Of a DNA stretch of 64,000 nucleotides, positions 1 to 8,096 are shown piece after piece. The first letter of the stretch is position 1, and each line of letters begins with the position of its first letter. The notes below the pieces were generated by a model. That model did no database searches and was not told the DNA's origin. It saw nothing but the letters and a program-made list of their open reading frames with translations. The DNA is taken from contig DASQOM010000120.1 in assembly GCA_035644495.1 (NCBI GenBank), positions 1 to 64,000 of the forward strand. Reading direction: 5' to 3'. A program made the position numbers and the translations under genes. This stretch comes from JACQFK01 sp035644495 (lineage in GTDB: Bacteria > Planctomycetota > MHYJ01 > JACPRB01).

Positions 1-2
1 AG

Positions 3-1130
3 AGCCGCGTTGAAAGCCTCGGCCTGGAGTTCCGGAAGCTGGGCCCCTCGATCTCGCCCGAGGACGAGCGGGTCGTGAAGCTCGTCTGCGACCCGAAGAA
101 GGGCAGCGAGAACATCTTCCGCACGCTGCTGATGCCCGCGATCCGCGAAGGCCACGCCGACACGCTGCGCGCGGCCGAGGGGATGGACTATATGGTCGGC
201 CATCCGATCGCCCTGAACACGCCGATCGTCGCCGAGCAGAAGAAGATGAAGTGGGCGTCGGTCGCGCTCGCGCCGCTCTCGTTCCTGTCCGTCCACGAGC
301 CGATGGAGATCTCGGGCTACGAGTTCCTGTCGAGCCTGACGTATCACTCGAGCGGGTTCCGGAAGTTCTTCGACTGGCTGGGGCGGTCGCTGTCGAAGTC
401 GTGGGTGAAGCCCCTGCTCGACTTTCGCAGGGAGCTGGGCCTCCCTCCGGGCGGCCACCCGCTCTTCGAGGGCCAGCACTCGCCGCATCTCGTGCTCGCG
501 TTGTTCACGACGCTGCTCGCAAAGCCCCAGCCGGATTGGCCGCCGCACGCGGTCATCACCGGCGTCTGTTTCTACGACCGGAAGGAAGGGCACGAGACGC
601 TCAGTCCCGCGCTGGCGTCGTTCCTCGATTCGGGGCCGCCGCCGCTCGTCTTCACGCTCGGATCGACGGCCGTCCTTGACGCGGGCGGCTTCTACGAGGA
701 GAGCGCCGCGGCGGCGCGCGCGCTGAAGCGTCGCGCCGTTCTGCTCTGCGGAAAAACGCCGCCCCGCGGGCTGGCCGGCCCGGACGTCCTCCTCGCCGAA
801 TACGCCCCCTATTCCCTGCTCTTCCCCCGCGCCGAGGCCGTCGTCTGCTCGGGCGGCATCGGAACCATCAGCCAGTGCCTCAAGTCCGGGTCGCCCTTCG
901 TCGTCGTCCCGTTCGCCAACGACCAGCCGGATAACGCGGCTCGCTGCCGGAGGCTCGGCGTGTCGCGGACGCTCCCTCGCGCGAAGTATCGCCGCGACCG
1001 GGCGGCGGAGACGCTGGCCGGCCTGCTGGCCGACCCCGGCGCGAAGCCCCGGTCACAGGAATGCGCCAGGGTCGTGGCGGGAGAAGACGGGGTGGGCGCC
1101 GCCTGCGACGCGATCTTAGCGAACATTTAA
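3..1130 (+). CDS. UGT/MGT-like glycosyltransferase, 5' end cut by window
   Basis: The reading frame is open from the first bases of the window, so the true N-terminus lies upstream; the GTG at 75 is internal. The C-terminal half has the GT-B nucleotide-sugar site of the UDP-glycosyltransferase/MGT family: a strand-loop VFTLGSTA and later VCSGGIGTISQ followed by VVVPFANDQPDNAARCRRLG. Family members usually carry HHGG where this protein has CSGG, so the donor-phosphate histidine seems replaced by serine. It probably glycosylates a small lipophilic acceptor or a lipid; the substrate cannot be told. The product is cytosolic with no signal peptide in view. The family call is firm, the activity is not. 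Confidence 0.8.
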   Translation, partial: SRVESLGLEFRKLGPSISPEDERVVKLVCDPKKGSENIFRTLLMPAIREGHADTLRAAEGMDYMVGHPIALNTPIVAEQKKMKWASVALAPLSFLSVHEPMEISGYEFLSSLTYHSSGFRKFFDWLGRSLSKSWVKPLLDFRRELGLPPGGHPLFEGQHSPHLVLALFTTLLAKPQPDWPPHAVITGVCFYDRKEGHETLSPALASFLDSGPPPLVFTLGSTAVLDAGGFYEESAAAARALKRRAVLLCGKTPPRGLAGPDVLLAEYAPYSLLFPRAEAVVCSGGIGTISQCLKSGSPFVVVPFANDQPDNAARCRRLGVSRTLPRAKYRRDRAAETLAGLLADPGAKPRSQECARVVAGEDGVGAACDAILANI

Positions 1131-1141
1131 CGAACATGTCG

Positions 1142-1170
1142 TTGACGCGCGCCGTCGCGAAAGTCAGAAT
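1142..1170 (+). promoter_or_regulatory. sigma70-like promoter for the DUF1579 gene
   Basis: TTGACG at 1142-1147 and CAGAAT at 1165-1170 are separated by 17 nt. Transcription would start near 1177, leaving a leader of about 18 nt that contains the Shine-Dalgarno AAGGAGG at 1181-1187. This is a pattern match only. Confidence 0.5.
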
Positions 1171-1194
1171 GCGCCCAGATAAGGAGGAACGACC

Positions 1195-1725
1195 ATGAAG
1201 CTCATCGCCCTGATCGCCGTCGCCGTCTTCGCCGCCCCCCAGGACATGCCGAAGCCCGGCAAGGAGCACGAGACCCTCAAGAATCAGTTTGAGGGAGAGT
1301 GGACCTACGAAGCGAAGTTCTTCATGGACCCCAGCCAGCCGCCCCAGGAAATGAAGGGCACCGACTCCGCCAAAATGGGGTACGGCGGCTGGTGGCTCAC
1401 GTCCGAGGTCAGCGGCGACATGTTCGGCCAGCCCTTCCACGGGCGCTGGACGATGACCTACGACACGAACAAGAAGAAGTTCGTCGGCTCCTGGATCGAC
1501 AGCATGATGCCGGTCCAGCTGACCTTCGAAGGCGACGTCGACGCGGCCGGCAAGGTCTACACGCTCGTCGTCGACAGCGTCGATCCCCAGACCATGAAGC
1601 CCGTCAAGGAGCGCTGGGTGATCAACATCGATACCGACGACTCGCACTCGATGAAGTTCTTCGCGCCCGGTCCCGACGGGAAGGAGAGGAATACGGGGGA
1701 GATCAAGTACAAACGGAAGAAGTAG
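1195..1725 (+). CDS. DUF1579 domain protein, secreted
   Basis: 176 residues. A short hydrophobic N-terminus (MKLIALIAVAVFAAPQ) looks like a signal peptide. The rest matches the DUF1579 pattern: KEHETLKNQFEGEWTYEAKF, then GYGGWWLTSEVSGDMFGQPF, HGRWTMTYDTNKKKFVGSW and a lysine-rich end. DUF1579 proteins are small lipocalin-like beta folds without an assigned reaction. The start is fixed by a strong AAGGAGG eight bases upstream. It stands alone, convergent with the minus-strand operon that ends one base later at 1727. Confidence 0.8.
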   Translation: MKLIALIAVAVFAAPQDMPKPGKEHETLKNQFEGEWTYEAKFFMDPSQPPQEMKGTDSAKMGYGGWWLTSEVSGDMFGQPFHGRWTMTYDTNKKKFVGSWIDSMMPVQLTFEGDVDAAGKVYTLVVDSVDPQTMKPVKERWVINIDTDDSHSMKFFAPGPDGKERNTGEIKYKRKK

Positions 1726-1726
1726 A

Positions 1727-2173
1727 TCAGGAACGGACGCCCAGGGCCTTCTCCACCTCGGCGGGGAGGCGGCCGCAGCGATCCTTCAACCCGGCATAGA
1801 GGGCGGGGGAGAAGAAGGGGAGGAACTTCAGCGCCATCGTCGACTTGAGGACCAGTCCGGCCTTCGTGACCTTCGTGTACTTCTTGAAGCCGAGCCCCTG
1901 GATCTCATCCCAGCGGTACGACACCGTCTCCGTCCAGTCCTTCCACTCGATCCCGAGATCATGGATGCGGATCGTCCGCTGATAGGCGTACCAGTTGAAA
2001 TAGACCGCGGCCGCGAGGAGCGCGCCCGTGATGCCGAAGGATTGCCGCCAGGACCCGATCCGGGACGTCGCGCCGCGCAGGGCCATGTAGCCGGAGAAGC
2101 CGACCAGCCCGATGCCGACGACGAGGACGATGAGGAGCGCCACGCGATCCTGCCAGGGGGGATGGAATTTCAT
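1727..2173 (-). CDS. small two-helix membrane protein with PH-like tail
   Basis: 148 residues. Two hydrophobic helices (about 12-33 and 43-63) are followed by a soluble part (SYRWDEIQGLGFKKYTKV) resembling the bacterial PH-like domains found behind paired membrane helices. Its start overlaps the mqnC stop as ATGA (2170-2173), so it is the last gene of the EIIA-TPR-mqnA-mqnC operon. The function is unknown. A role in the membrane or with menaquinone is only suggested by position. Confidence 0.6.
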   Translation of the reverse strand: MKFHPPWQDRVALLIVLVVGIGLVGFSGYMALRGATSRIGSWRQSFGITGALLAAAVYFNWYAYQRTIRIHDLGIEWKDWTETVSYRWDEIQGLGFKKYTKVTKAGLVLKSTMALKFLPFFSPALYAGLKDRCGRLPAEVEKALGVRS

Positions 2174-3264
2174 GACGACGCCTCGGCCAGCAGCTGGTAG
2201 TACATGTTCCTCCGGCGGGGTTGGAATCCAAGGTCCTCGATCACGCGGCGGATCGTCTGCTCCGTCATCCGGAACGTCGCGCCCGCCTGGCTGACGACGT
2301 TCTCCTCAAGCATCGTCGAGCCCATGTCGTTGGCGCCGTACAGCAGCGCCATTTGGCCGACCTTGTCGCCCTGAGTCACCCAGGACGACTGCATGTTCGG
2401 GAAGTTGTCGAGGTACATCCGCGAGATCGCGAGCGTCTTCAGGTACTCGTAGCCGCCGGTCTTCGGCGTGCCCGCCATCTCCGTATTGTCCGGCTGCAGG
2501 CTCCAGCAGATGAACGCCGTATAGCCGCCGCTGTTCTTCCGCGCGACCGAGCGGTCCTGCTGCTCGCGCAGGCGCCGCAGATGCTCGACGCGCTCGGCGA
2601 CCGTCTCGACATGGCCGTACATCATGGTCGCCGTCGTCTTCATCCCGATCTGATGAGCCTCCTCCATGACCTCGAGCCACTGGTCGCTCTTGATCTTGAG
2701 GGGGCTGATCGCTTCGCGGACGCGGTCGACCAGGATCTCGCCGCCCCCGCCCGGGATCGAGTCGAGCCCGGCGGCGCGCAGCTTCACGAGCACCTCGTGC
2801 AAGTTCATCTTGTTGACCGTCGCGAAGTGCTGGATCTCCGACGGGGAGAAGCCGTGCACGTGGATGTCGAAGGACTTCATGTGCCGAAGCATGTCCTCGT
2901 ACCAGTCGAGCTTGAGGTACGGGTGGTGGCCGCCCTGGAGGAGGATCTGGACTCCGCCCAGGGCCTTGGTCTCCTGGATCTTCCGCCCCATCGCCTCCTT
3001 CGTGAGCGTGTACTCCTCGGGATGGCCGGGGGGGCGGTAGAAGGCGCAGAACTTGCAGTAGGTGATGCAGGTGTTCGTGTAGTTGATGTTGCGGTCGACG
3101 ATGTAGGTGGCGACGTTCTCGGGATGCAGGCGGCGGCGGATGGCGTGCGCGCCCTCGCCGAGCTCGGGCAGGTTGCCCTTCTCGAAGAGGAGCACGGCCT
3201 CGGGGTCGCTCAGGCGGCCGCCCCCCTTGGCCTTCTCGATCACGTCACGGACAGTCGTCGGCAT
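2170..3264 (-). CDS. mqnC: cyclic dehypoxanthinyl futalosine synthase
   Basis: 364 residues. Radical-SAM enzyme of the futalosine menaquinone pathway that cyclises dehypoxanthine futalosine to the spiro compound. The [4Fe-4S] motif CX3CX2C is at C66, C70 and C73 (TCITYCKFCAFYR), preceded by YIVDRNINYTN, which is typical of MqnC rather than MqnE. LQGGHHPYLKLDWYEDML and GGYTAFICWSLQPDNT also fit MqnC. Its start overlaps the end of mqnA by 20 nt, so the two are co-translated. MqnB, D and E are not in this window. Confidence 0.93.
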   Translation of the reverse strand: MPTTVRDVIEKAKGGGRLSDPEAVLLFEKGNLPELGEGAHAIRRRLHPENVATYIVDRNINYTNTCITYCKFCAFYRPPGHPEEYTLTKEAMGRKIQETKALGGVQILLQGGHHPYLKLDWYEDMLRHMKSFDIHVHGFSPSEIQHFATVNKMNLHEVLVKLRAAGLDSIPGGGGEILVDRVREAISPLKIKSDQWLEVMEEAHQIGMKTTATMMYGHVETVAERVEHLRRLREQQDRSVARKNSGGYTAFICWSLQPDNTEMAGTPKTGGYEYLKTLAISRMYLDNFPNMQSSWVTQGDKVGQMALLYGANDMGSTMLEENVVSQAGATFRMTEQTIRRVIEDLGFQPRRRNMYYQLLAEASS

Positions 3265-3967
3265 ATTTCCAGAACAGTTTCAACCCGGCCCGCTCGGCGG
3301 GGCCCAGGTCGAAGGTGATGGCCTTCGTCAGGTAGTTCCGGCAGTAGGCCGGGGTCAGCCCCAGCCGGGGAGCCTCGCGCGTCGCGATCTCCGCGATCGC
3401 CGCGCCGCCGCGCTGCTTCGCCGCCCGCAGGGCCGCGGCGATGTCGCGCGTCCGCCGCTGCCCGGGCCGCAGGGCCCAGAGCGCGTAGACGAACGGCCGC
3501 CCCGTGAACTTCTTCCACTCGCTCCCCAGGTCGAGATACGGCACCCCGCCGGGCCGGAACGAAGTATCTCCGATCGTCACGGCGGCGTCAACCGCTTCGA
3601 AGGACAGCCCCTTCGACGGGTCTCGCACGACGTACTTCGGGAGGATCTCATAGCGCTTCTCGAGGATGATCCGCGTCAGCATGTTCGAAGTGCGCGAGTT
3701 CCGGTCGAGCGCCACGCGGCGGATCTCGCGGACCGGCACCGCGTGGTGCAGGCGCACGCTGTCGGTCCGCCCCGGCGACGCGATCGCGATCCCGGGGACG
3801 AACGCGAGCTTGCGCCGCAGCACCTCGATCGCGGGAAGCAACGCGACGTCGAGCTTCCCCGAGACGAGGAGGCCGACGAGGTCGGCGGGCGGTTTCAGGA
3901 GGACGCCGTCGAGCCCCTCGATGAGGGGCTTGGCGTTCAGGTAGGGGACGCAGCCGATGCGGATCAT
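3245..3967 (-). CDS. mqnA: chorismate dehydratase
   Basis: 240 residues. MqnA removes water from chorismate to give 3-enolpyruvyl benzoate, the first step of futalosine menaquinone synthesis. The N-terminal RIGCVPYLNAKPLIEGL is the family hallmark. GKLDVALLPAIEVL and AVTIGDTSF match the substrate-binding-protein-like fold. Length is normal. It lies 38 nt after the TPR gene and overlaps mqnC, making a menaquinone pair inside a larger operon. With the NDH-2 at 53.9 kb this points to a menaquinone-based respiratory chain. Confidence 0.93.
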   Translation of the reverse strand: MIRIGCVPYLNAKPLIEGLDGVLLKPPADLVGLLVSGKLDVALLPAIEVLRRKLAFVPGIAIASPGRTDSVRLHHAVPVREIRRVALDRNSRTSNMLTRIILEKRYEILPKYVVRDPSKGLSFEAVDAAVTIGDTSFRPGGVPYLDLGSEWKKFTGRPFVYALWALRPGQRRTRDIAAALRAAKQRGGAAIAEIATREAPRLGLTPAYCRNYLTKAITFDLGPAERAGLKLFWKYADDCP

Positions 3968-4005
3968 GACGTCAAGGATGCAAGCGGCGGGCCAGCGGCC
4001 GGCGG

Positions 4006-4740
4006 CTATTTCTTCGGGGCAGGTGGGTCATTCTGTCCCGGCGGGATTGCGGGATCGACCATCTTGGTCTTGGCGTTCTCGTCGTCCTCCTCGAGGGCGA
4101 CGCGGCGGGTCTCGCCCTTGGCGTCGGCGGGCGGGACGGCGGCCTTGAGCTGGTCGAGGCGGCGGCGGAGCATCTGGACGCGGGCGCCGGTCTCGGCGGA
4201 TCGCGCATGCTCGGGATGGGCCTCATGGAACTTCGAGAGCGTGTTGAGGGCGCCCTCGTAGTTCTTCTGGGTGAACTGGACCTGCGCGAGCTCGGTCGCG
4301 TACTCGTAGTCGTTCGGATCGAGCGCGACGGCCTTCGTGAAGGCGTCCTCGGCCTGGCTGTACATCCCGATCTCGAAGTAGGTGATGCCGAGGTTGTAGA
4401 AGTAATGCGAGATCTTGGGCTCGATCTCGGTCGCCATCTTGAACACCATCGCGGCGTAGTCGAGCAGCCCCTTGCGGCGGTAGAGCTCGCCGACGTTGTT
4501 GAACGCCTTGTGGTATTCGGGCGCGATGTCGATGCACTTCCGGTATGCCTCGATGGCGGGGTCGAGCGACCCCTGCTGGGCGTAGGCCATGCCGAGGTAG
4601 GCCCAGGCGCGATAGAGCTTCGGATCGGCCTCGGCGGCGCGCTTGAAGCAGTCGATCGCCTGCGGCAGCTCCTTGCGCTTGAAGTGCTCCGCGCCCGCGT
4701 TGTAGAGCTTGACCCCCGGGGACTCGCCCGCGCCGGCCAT
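4006..4740 (-). CDS. TPR-repeat protein
   Basis: 244 residues with about five tandem TPR units between residues 8 and 180 (for example LYRAWAYLGMAYAQQGSLD and ISHYFYNLGITYFEIGMYSQ). A charged proline-containing tail follows. No signal peptide or enzyme motif is visible, so this is a protein-binding scaffold. The TGA of the EIIA-CBS gene overlaps the ATG by one base (TGATG at 4738-4742), a sign of translational coupling. It may serve as partner of the EIIA-CBS sensor, but that is inference. Confidence 0.8.
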   Translation of the reverse strand: MAGAGESPGVKLYNAGAEHFKRKELPQAIDCFKRAAEADPKLYRAWAYLGMAYAQQGSLDPAIEAYRKCIDIAPEYHKAFNNVGELYRRKGLLDYAAMVFKMATEIEPKISHYFYNLGITYFEIGMYSQAEDAFTKAVALDPNDYEYATELAQVQFTQKNYEGALNTLSKFHEAHPEHARSAETGARVQMLRRRLDQLKAAVPPADAKGETRRVALEEDDENAKTKMVDPAIPPGQNDPPAPKK

Positions 4741-5645
4741 CAGCGGCTCCCCGAGATCTTCTTGAGGATGTCCGCGGTGGAGACGTGGCCCACCAGGCGG
4801 CGCCCGCGCAGCACGTAGGCCCCCCGCGCCCCGGACTGCGAGAGTTTCACCACGGTTTCGAGCAGGGGCTCGTCCTCCTGCATCGTGCGGTAGCCGTTGG
4901 AGGAGATGACCCCCAGCTTCTCGAGCGTGGCGTCGCCGTGCGAACGGAAGACCGATTCGATCGACGCGCCCGCCTGCAGCGAGGCGGCGCTGGCCAGCTG
5001 GAGGAAGTGCTCGCGCACCCCGAGCTGCAGGAGCGCGCCCGCGCTCAGCTCGCCCACCAGGTTGCCGTCGGCGTCGACCACCGGAACCGCCTCGCCCCTG
5101 CTCGAGGAAAGAAGCTCGATGGCCTTCGACAGCATCGTGGAGGGCGTGACGGTCGCCATCGACGTCGACGGCGCGGGGGGTGCCGGCGGGCGGGGCGAGA
5201 TCGAGTCGACGGCGGCGATGAGCTCCTCGCCGGTCTTCGAGTTGGCGGCCTTGAGGAGGTTCTCCTCGGTCGCGAAGAGGTTGAGGAACTGGGCCAGCGT
5301 GGTCAGGTAGAGGTTCGAATGCTTCTTGGGGATGACGAAGAGGACGACGAGGCGGATGAAGTTGCCGTCCGGCGCCTTGAAGTCGAGCCCCCGGGGGAGG
5401 GTGCCGATCGCGATCCGGAAGTCGGAGACTTTCTCGGTGCGGGCGTGGGGGAAGGCGCTGCCCTTGGCCATCGAGAAGGGCCCCAGTTTTTCACGCTCGG
5501 CGAGGGCGGCCTTGAGCTCGTCGAGCGTGACTTCGGGCGTGCCGGCGGCCATCACCTCGAGGAGCTCGAGAAGCGCCTCGTCCTTCGTCCGGGCGACGAG
5601 GCCGCATTTGATCAGCTTCGGATTGAGGAGAGACGAAACCTTCAT
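4740..5645 (-). CDS. PtsN-like EIIA domain fused to a CBS pair
   Basis: 301 residues. Residues 5-150 form a type-2/nitrogen PTS EIIA domain with the phospho-acceptor histidine in GSAFPHARTE (H67). Residues 165-300 form two CBS motifs (VPVVDADGNLVGELSAGALL and GAYVLRGRRLVGHVSTADIL), which usually bind adenine nucleotides. The fusion suggests a cytosolic regulator joining phosphoryl state to energy charge. No EI, HPr or sugar EIIBC is nearby. A promoter lies just upstream at 5662-5691. First gene of the operon that contains mqnA and mqnC. Confidence 0.85.
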   Translation of the reverse strand: MKVSSLLNPKLIKCGLVARTKDEALLELLEVMAAGTPEVTLDELKAALAEREKLGPFSMAKGSAFPHARTEKVSDFRIAIGTLPRGLDFKAPDGNFIRLVVLFVIPKKHSNLYLTTLAQFLNLFATEENLLKAANSKTGEELIAAVDSISPRPPAPPAPSTSMATVTPSTMLSKAIELLSSSRGEAVPVVDADGNLVGELSAGALLQLGVREHFLQLASAASLQAGASIESVFRSHGDATLEKLGVISSNGYRTMQEDEPLLETVVKLSQSGARGAYVLRGRRLVGHVSTADILKKISGSR

Positions 5646-5661
5646 GGGATTGTAGGGCGAT

Positions 5662-5691
5662 ATTATAGTCCCCCCTCGGAGCGCCCATCAA
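5662..5691 (-). promoter_or_regulatory. promoter of the EIIA-TPR-mqnA-mqnC operon
   Basis: On the minus strand TTGATG (5691-5686) and a perfect TATAAT (5667-5662) are 18 nt apart. The ATG at 5645 is 16 nt after the -10 box, so the leader would be about 10 nt, and no Shine-Dalgarno is visible. Confidence 0.55.
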
Positions 5692-5732
5692 GTAATTCCC
5701 GGGGATAAAACAGACGGTCTGTGGTCTCCCGC

Positions 5733-6563
5733 TCAGGCGGTGATGTTGCGGGTGCGGAAGAGGCCGAAGGCCAGGGGGATGAACGCGGCCATGTAGGCGG
5801 TCGGGACGAAGACATAGAGATGTTGCGCGTCGATGTCGGGGTTCCACCGCGTGGTCGTCCCCTCCCCCAGCTGAGTCAGCTTCTCCAGGGCGTAGGGGGC
5901 GTAGAACAGGAAGACCTTCTCCTTGGCGCGGTCCGCCATCATGCCCGTGGCCAGGTCGCCCGCGAGAAAGACCACGAGCCCGATCGCCACCGCGTAACCC
6001 GACGACTCCGTCAGGTTGGACACCAGGATGCCCAGGAAGCCGGCCGCGAGGAAGGACAGGAAGCTCATCAGGACGGCCTTCCGCGCGTGCTGCGTGATCT
6101 CCGCCGCGCCGCGCTGGATGAGGTAGCTGCCGTCGTCCCACACCGGCCCCAGATCGCCGCGCCAGAGCGCCCACGCGGAGGCGACGAAGAAGACGAAGCC
6201 GAAGAGGAACACCGCCAGTCCCGTCACCGTCAGGCACTTGGCCACGAAAAAGTCCAGGCGGGTGATCGGCCGCGTCAGCAGGTTCTTGATCGTCCCGCGG
6301 TCGAACTCCCCGGCGAAGATCATGCTGGAGAAGATCAGCAGCACGTACGTGGCGACCTTCAGCCCCGACTGGAACCCGTAGGCGAAGAGCATGACGGAGT
6401 TGTAGCTCCGCCAGACCGTCTCCTTCTGTCCCCTCGCCAGCGGGAGCCCGATCTCGAAGCTCAGCGTGATGACGATCAGGACCAGCAGGCAGACCTTGAG
6501 GAACGGCTGCGCCGACAGCTTGAGGAACTCGGCGCGGATCAGACGGTGCACGCGGACCATCAT
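5733..6563 (-). CDS. ABC-2 type transporter permease
   Basis: 276 residues with six hydrophobic helices and the layout of ABC-2/NosY permeases: a short cytosolic start (MVRVHRLIRAEFLKL), a first helix, then FAGEFDRGTIKNLLTRPITR before helix two. It pairs with the ATPase gene upstream, whose stop overlaps this start by 4 nt (6560-6563). The cargo is unknown; family members export lipids, peptides or drugs or service copper and nitrous-oxide systems. A 13-bp palindrome (ACAGAC-G-GTCTGT, 5710-5722) follows the stop. Confidence 0.85.
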   Translation of the reverse strand: MMVRVHRLIRAEFLKLSAQPFLKVCLLVLIVITLSFEIGLPLARGQKETVWRSYNSVMLFAYGFQSGLKVATYVLLIFSSMIFAGEFDRGTIKNLLTRPITRLDFFVAKCLTVTGLAVFLFGFVFFVASAWALWRGDLGPVWDDGSYLIQRGAAEITQHARKAVLMSFLSFLAAGFLGILVSNLTESSGYAVAIGLVVFLAGDLATGMMADRAKEKVFLFYAPYALEKLTQLGEGTTTRWNPDIDAQHLYVFVPTAYMAAFIPLAFGLFRTRNITA

Positions 6564-7456
6564 TGCGAGAGGAAATACTCCTCGAGCGTCTGCCGCGCCG
6601 GCGTGAGCTCGCTCACGGTCACGCCGTTGACGACCAAGTGCGCGTTGATCTCGCCGAACTTGGAGGCGTCGCAGATCACCCGCAGGCGCCCCTCCTCCTC
6701 CCGGACCTCGCGGATGCCGTCGCGGCCCCGCAGCAGAGCGACGGCCTTCGCCCGGGGATCGCAGACGATATGGAGCCCGTTCACCGTGCGGGCGATGATC
6801 GCGTCGAGCTTGTCCTGGACGATCATCTTTCCCTGCTTGATCATCCCGATGCGGGTGCAGGTCAGCTCGACCTCGTGGAGCAGATGGCTGGAGATGACGA
6901 ACGTGACCCCGTCCCGGCGGTTGAGCTCCTGGATCATCCCGCGGATATGGGTGATGCCCTGCGGATCCAGGCCGTTCGTCGGCTCGTCGAGGAAGACCAG
7001 CCGGGGCTTCGCCAGCAGCGCCATCGCGATCCCGAGGCGCTGACGCATCCCCTGCGAATAGGTCCCCACGCGATCGTGCATCCGGGCCCCGAGGCCGACG
7101 TCGTCCAGCACCCCGGCGATGCGCGACACCGGCACATCCCCGCTGATCAGGCGCAGGATCTCGAGGTTCTGCACCGCGGACAGGTAGGGGTAATACGCGG
7201 GCAGCTCGACCAGGGCCCCCACCCGCTCCATGATGCCGATGAAGTCGTCACGCACATCCTCCCCGAACATCGTCACCCGGCCCGCGGTAGGCCGGATGAG
7301 GCGGAGCATCATGCGCATGGACGTGGTCTTGCCCGACCCGTTGGGCCCGAGAAAGCCGTAGAGATCGCCTTCCTGCACGTCCAGGTTCAGATCCTGGACG
7401 GCCTTGAAGGCGCCGAAGTGCTTGGTAAGCCCTTCCGTCTGAAGGACGGCGACCAT
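6560..7456 (-). CDS. ABC transporter ATP-binding protein (ABC-2 exporter)
   Basis: 298 residues. Walker A GPNGSGKTTSM, signature YSQGMRQRLGIAMALL, Walker B LVFLDEPTNGLDPQG and switch histidine in VISSHLLHEVE are all intact. The C-terminal 80 residues form the regulatory extension seen in CcmA/NatA/BcrA-like ATPases. It makes an exporter with the overlapping permease gene downstream. Nothing nearby names the substrate. The start has no clear Shine-Dalgarno. Confidence 0.9.
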   Translation of the reverse strand: MVAVLQTEGLTKHFGAFKAVQDLNLDVQEGDLYGFLGPNGSGKTTSMRMMLRLIRPTAGRVTMFGEDVRDDFIGIMERVGALVELPAYYPYLSAVQNLEILRLISGDVPVSRIAGVLDDVGLGARMHDRVGTYSQGMRQRLGIAMALLAKPRLVFLDEPTNGLDPQGITHIRGMIQELNRRDGVTFVISSHLLHEVELTCTRIGMIKQGKMIVQDKLDAIIARTVNGLHIVCDPRAKAVALLRGRDGIREVREEEGRLRVICDASKFGEINAHLVVNGVTVSELTPARQTLEEYFLSQ

Positions 7457-7500
7457 GGGACAGAGTCTAGCAGAACGGGGCGGGAACGGGTCAATTCATC

Positions 7501-7511
7501 GGGGGGGGGGG
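7501..7511. repeat. poly-G tract of 11
   Basis: Eleven consecutive G between the ABC ATPase start (7456) and the end of the hypothetical gene at 7515. It is too short to encode anything and lies just past a stop codon. Such runs are prone to slippage in replication and sequencing. Confidence 0.9.
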
Positions 7512-7514
7512 AGG

Positions 7515-8048
7515 CTACGAGCGGGAGTCGGGCTGGAGGAGCTTGACGTATTCGCCGGCTTTCTTCTCCCAGACGTAGAGGAGCTGGAGGAGGCGCCATT
7601 CGCGCCACTTGGAGGCATGCTGGCGGGCCCACGATCGGGCGATTTCCTCGCGGCGTTCGGCGCAGACGGGCTGGCGCACCCGCTCGCCTTCATACCAGAC
7701 TTCCTTCTGGATCTCGTAGCACTGGTCCTGGATATCCCGCCGGGCATTGCAGGTTCCGCGTTTCCGGAGCACCGCCCGGACGCAGTAATCCACCAGCTGA
7801 TCGTTGGATATCTCGCCCCGCATGTAGCGGCGCCGCGCGATTTCGGTCCCCGATCCCCGCCCTTCCGACATCACCCGCCGGATCTCCTGGAGATTGTCCC
7901 GGATGAAGCGGTCGAGATCGGTTTCCAGATCCCGCAACTGCCCCTGCGACCAAAGCTCTTCGAGCGACTTCAGGACCCCACCCATAGCCATTAATTTAGA
8001 CGCCCAAGCCTGTGCAAATGTTCCCACCGCTAACGTACTGATCGTCAT
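7515..8048 (-). CDS. hypothetical protein, charged, alpha-helical
   Basis: Up to 177 residues; not recognised. The sequence is helical and highly charged (SLEELWSQGQLRDLETDLDR) with several cysteines near the middle (CVRAVLRKRGTCNARRDIQD). No signal peptide or membrane helix is convincing. The ATG at 8048 has TATTCT eight bases upstream (8062-8057), fitting a leaderless message, but an internal start at MGGVLKSLEELW would remove an odd N-terminus. It lies 49 nt after the toroid-protein gene on the same strand and could end that operon. Confidence 0.5.
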   Translation of the reverse strand: MTISTLAVGTFAQAWASKLMAMGGVLKSLEELWSQGQLRDLETDLDRFIRDNLQEIRRVMSEGRGSGTEIARRRYMRGEISNDQLVDYCVRAVLRKRGTCNARRDIQDQCYEIQKEVWYEGERVRQPVCAERREEIARSWARQHASKWREWRLLQLLYVWEKKAGEYVKLLQPDSRS

Positions 8049-8096
8049 GTGGTTAGAATATCTGAACCCCCATCTGTCAGCAGGCAGGGACAGCTA

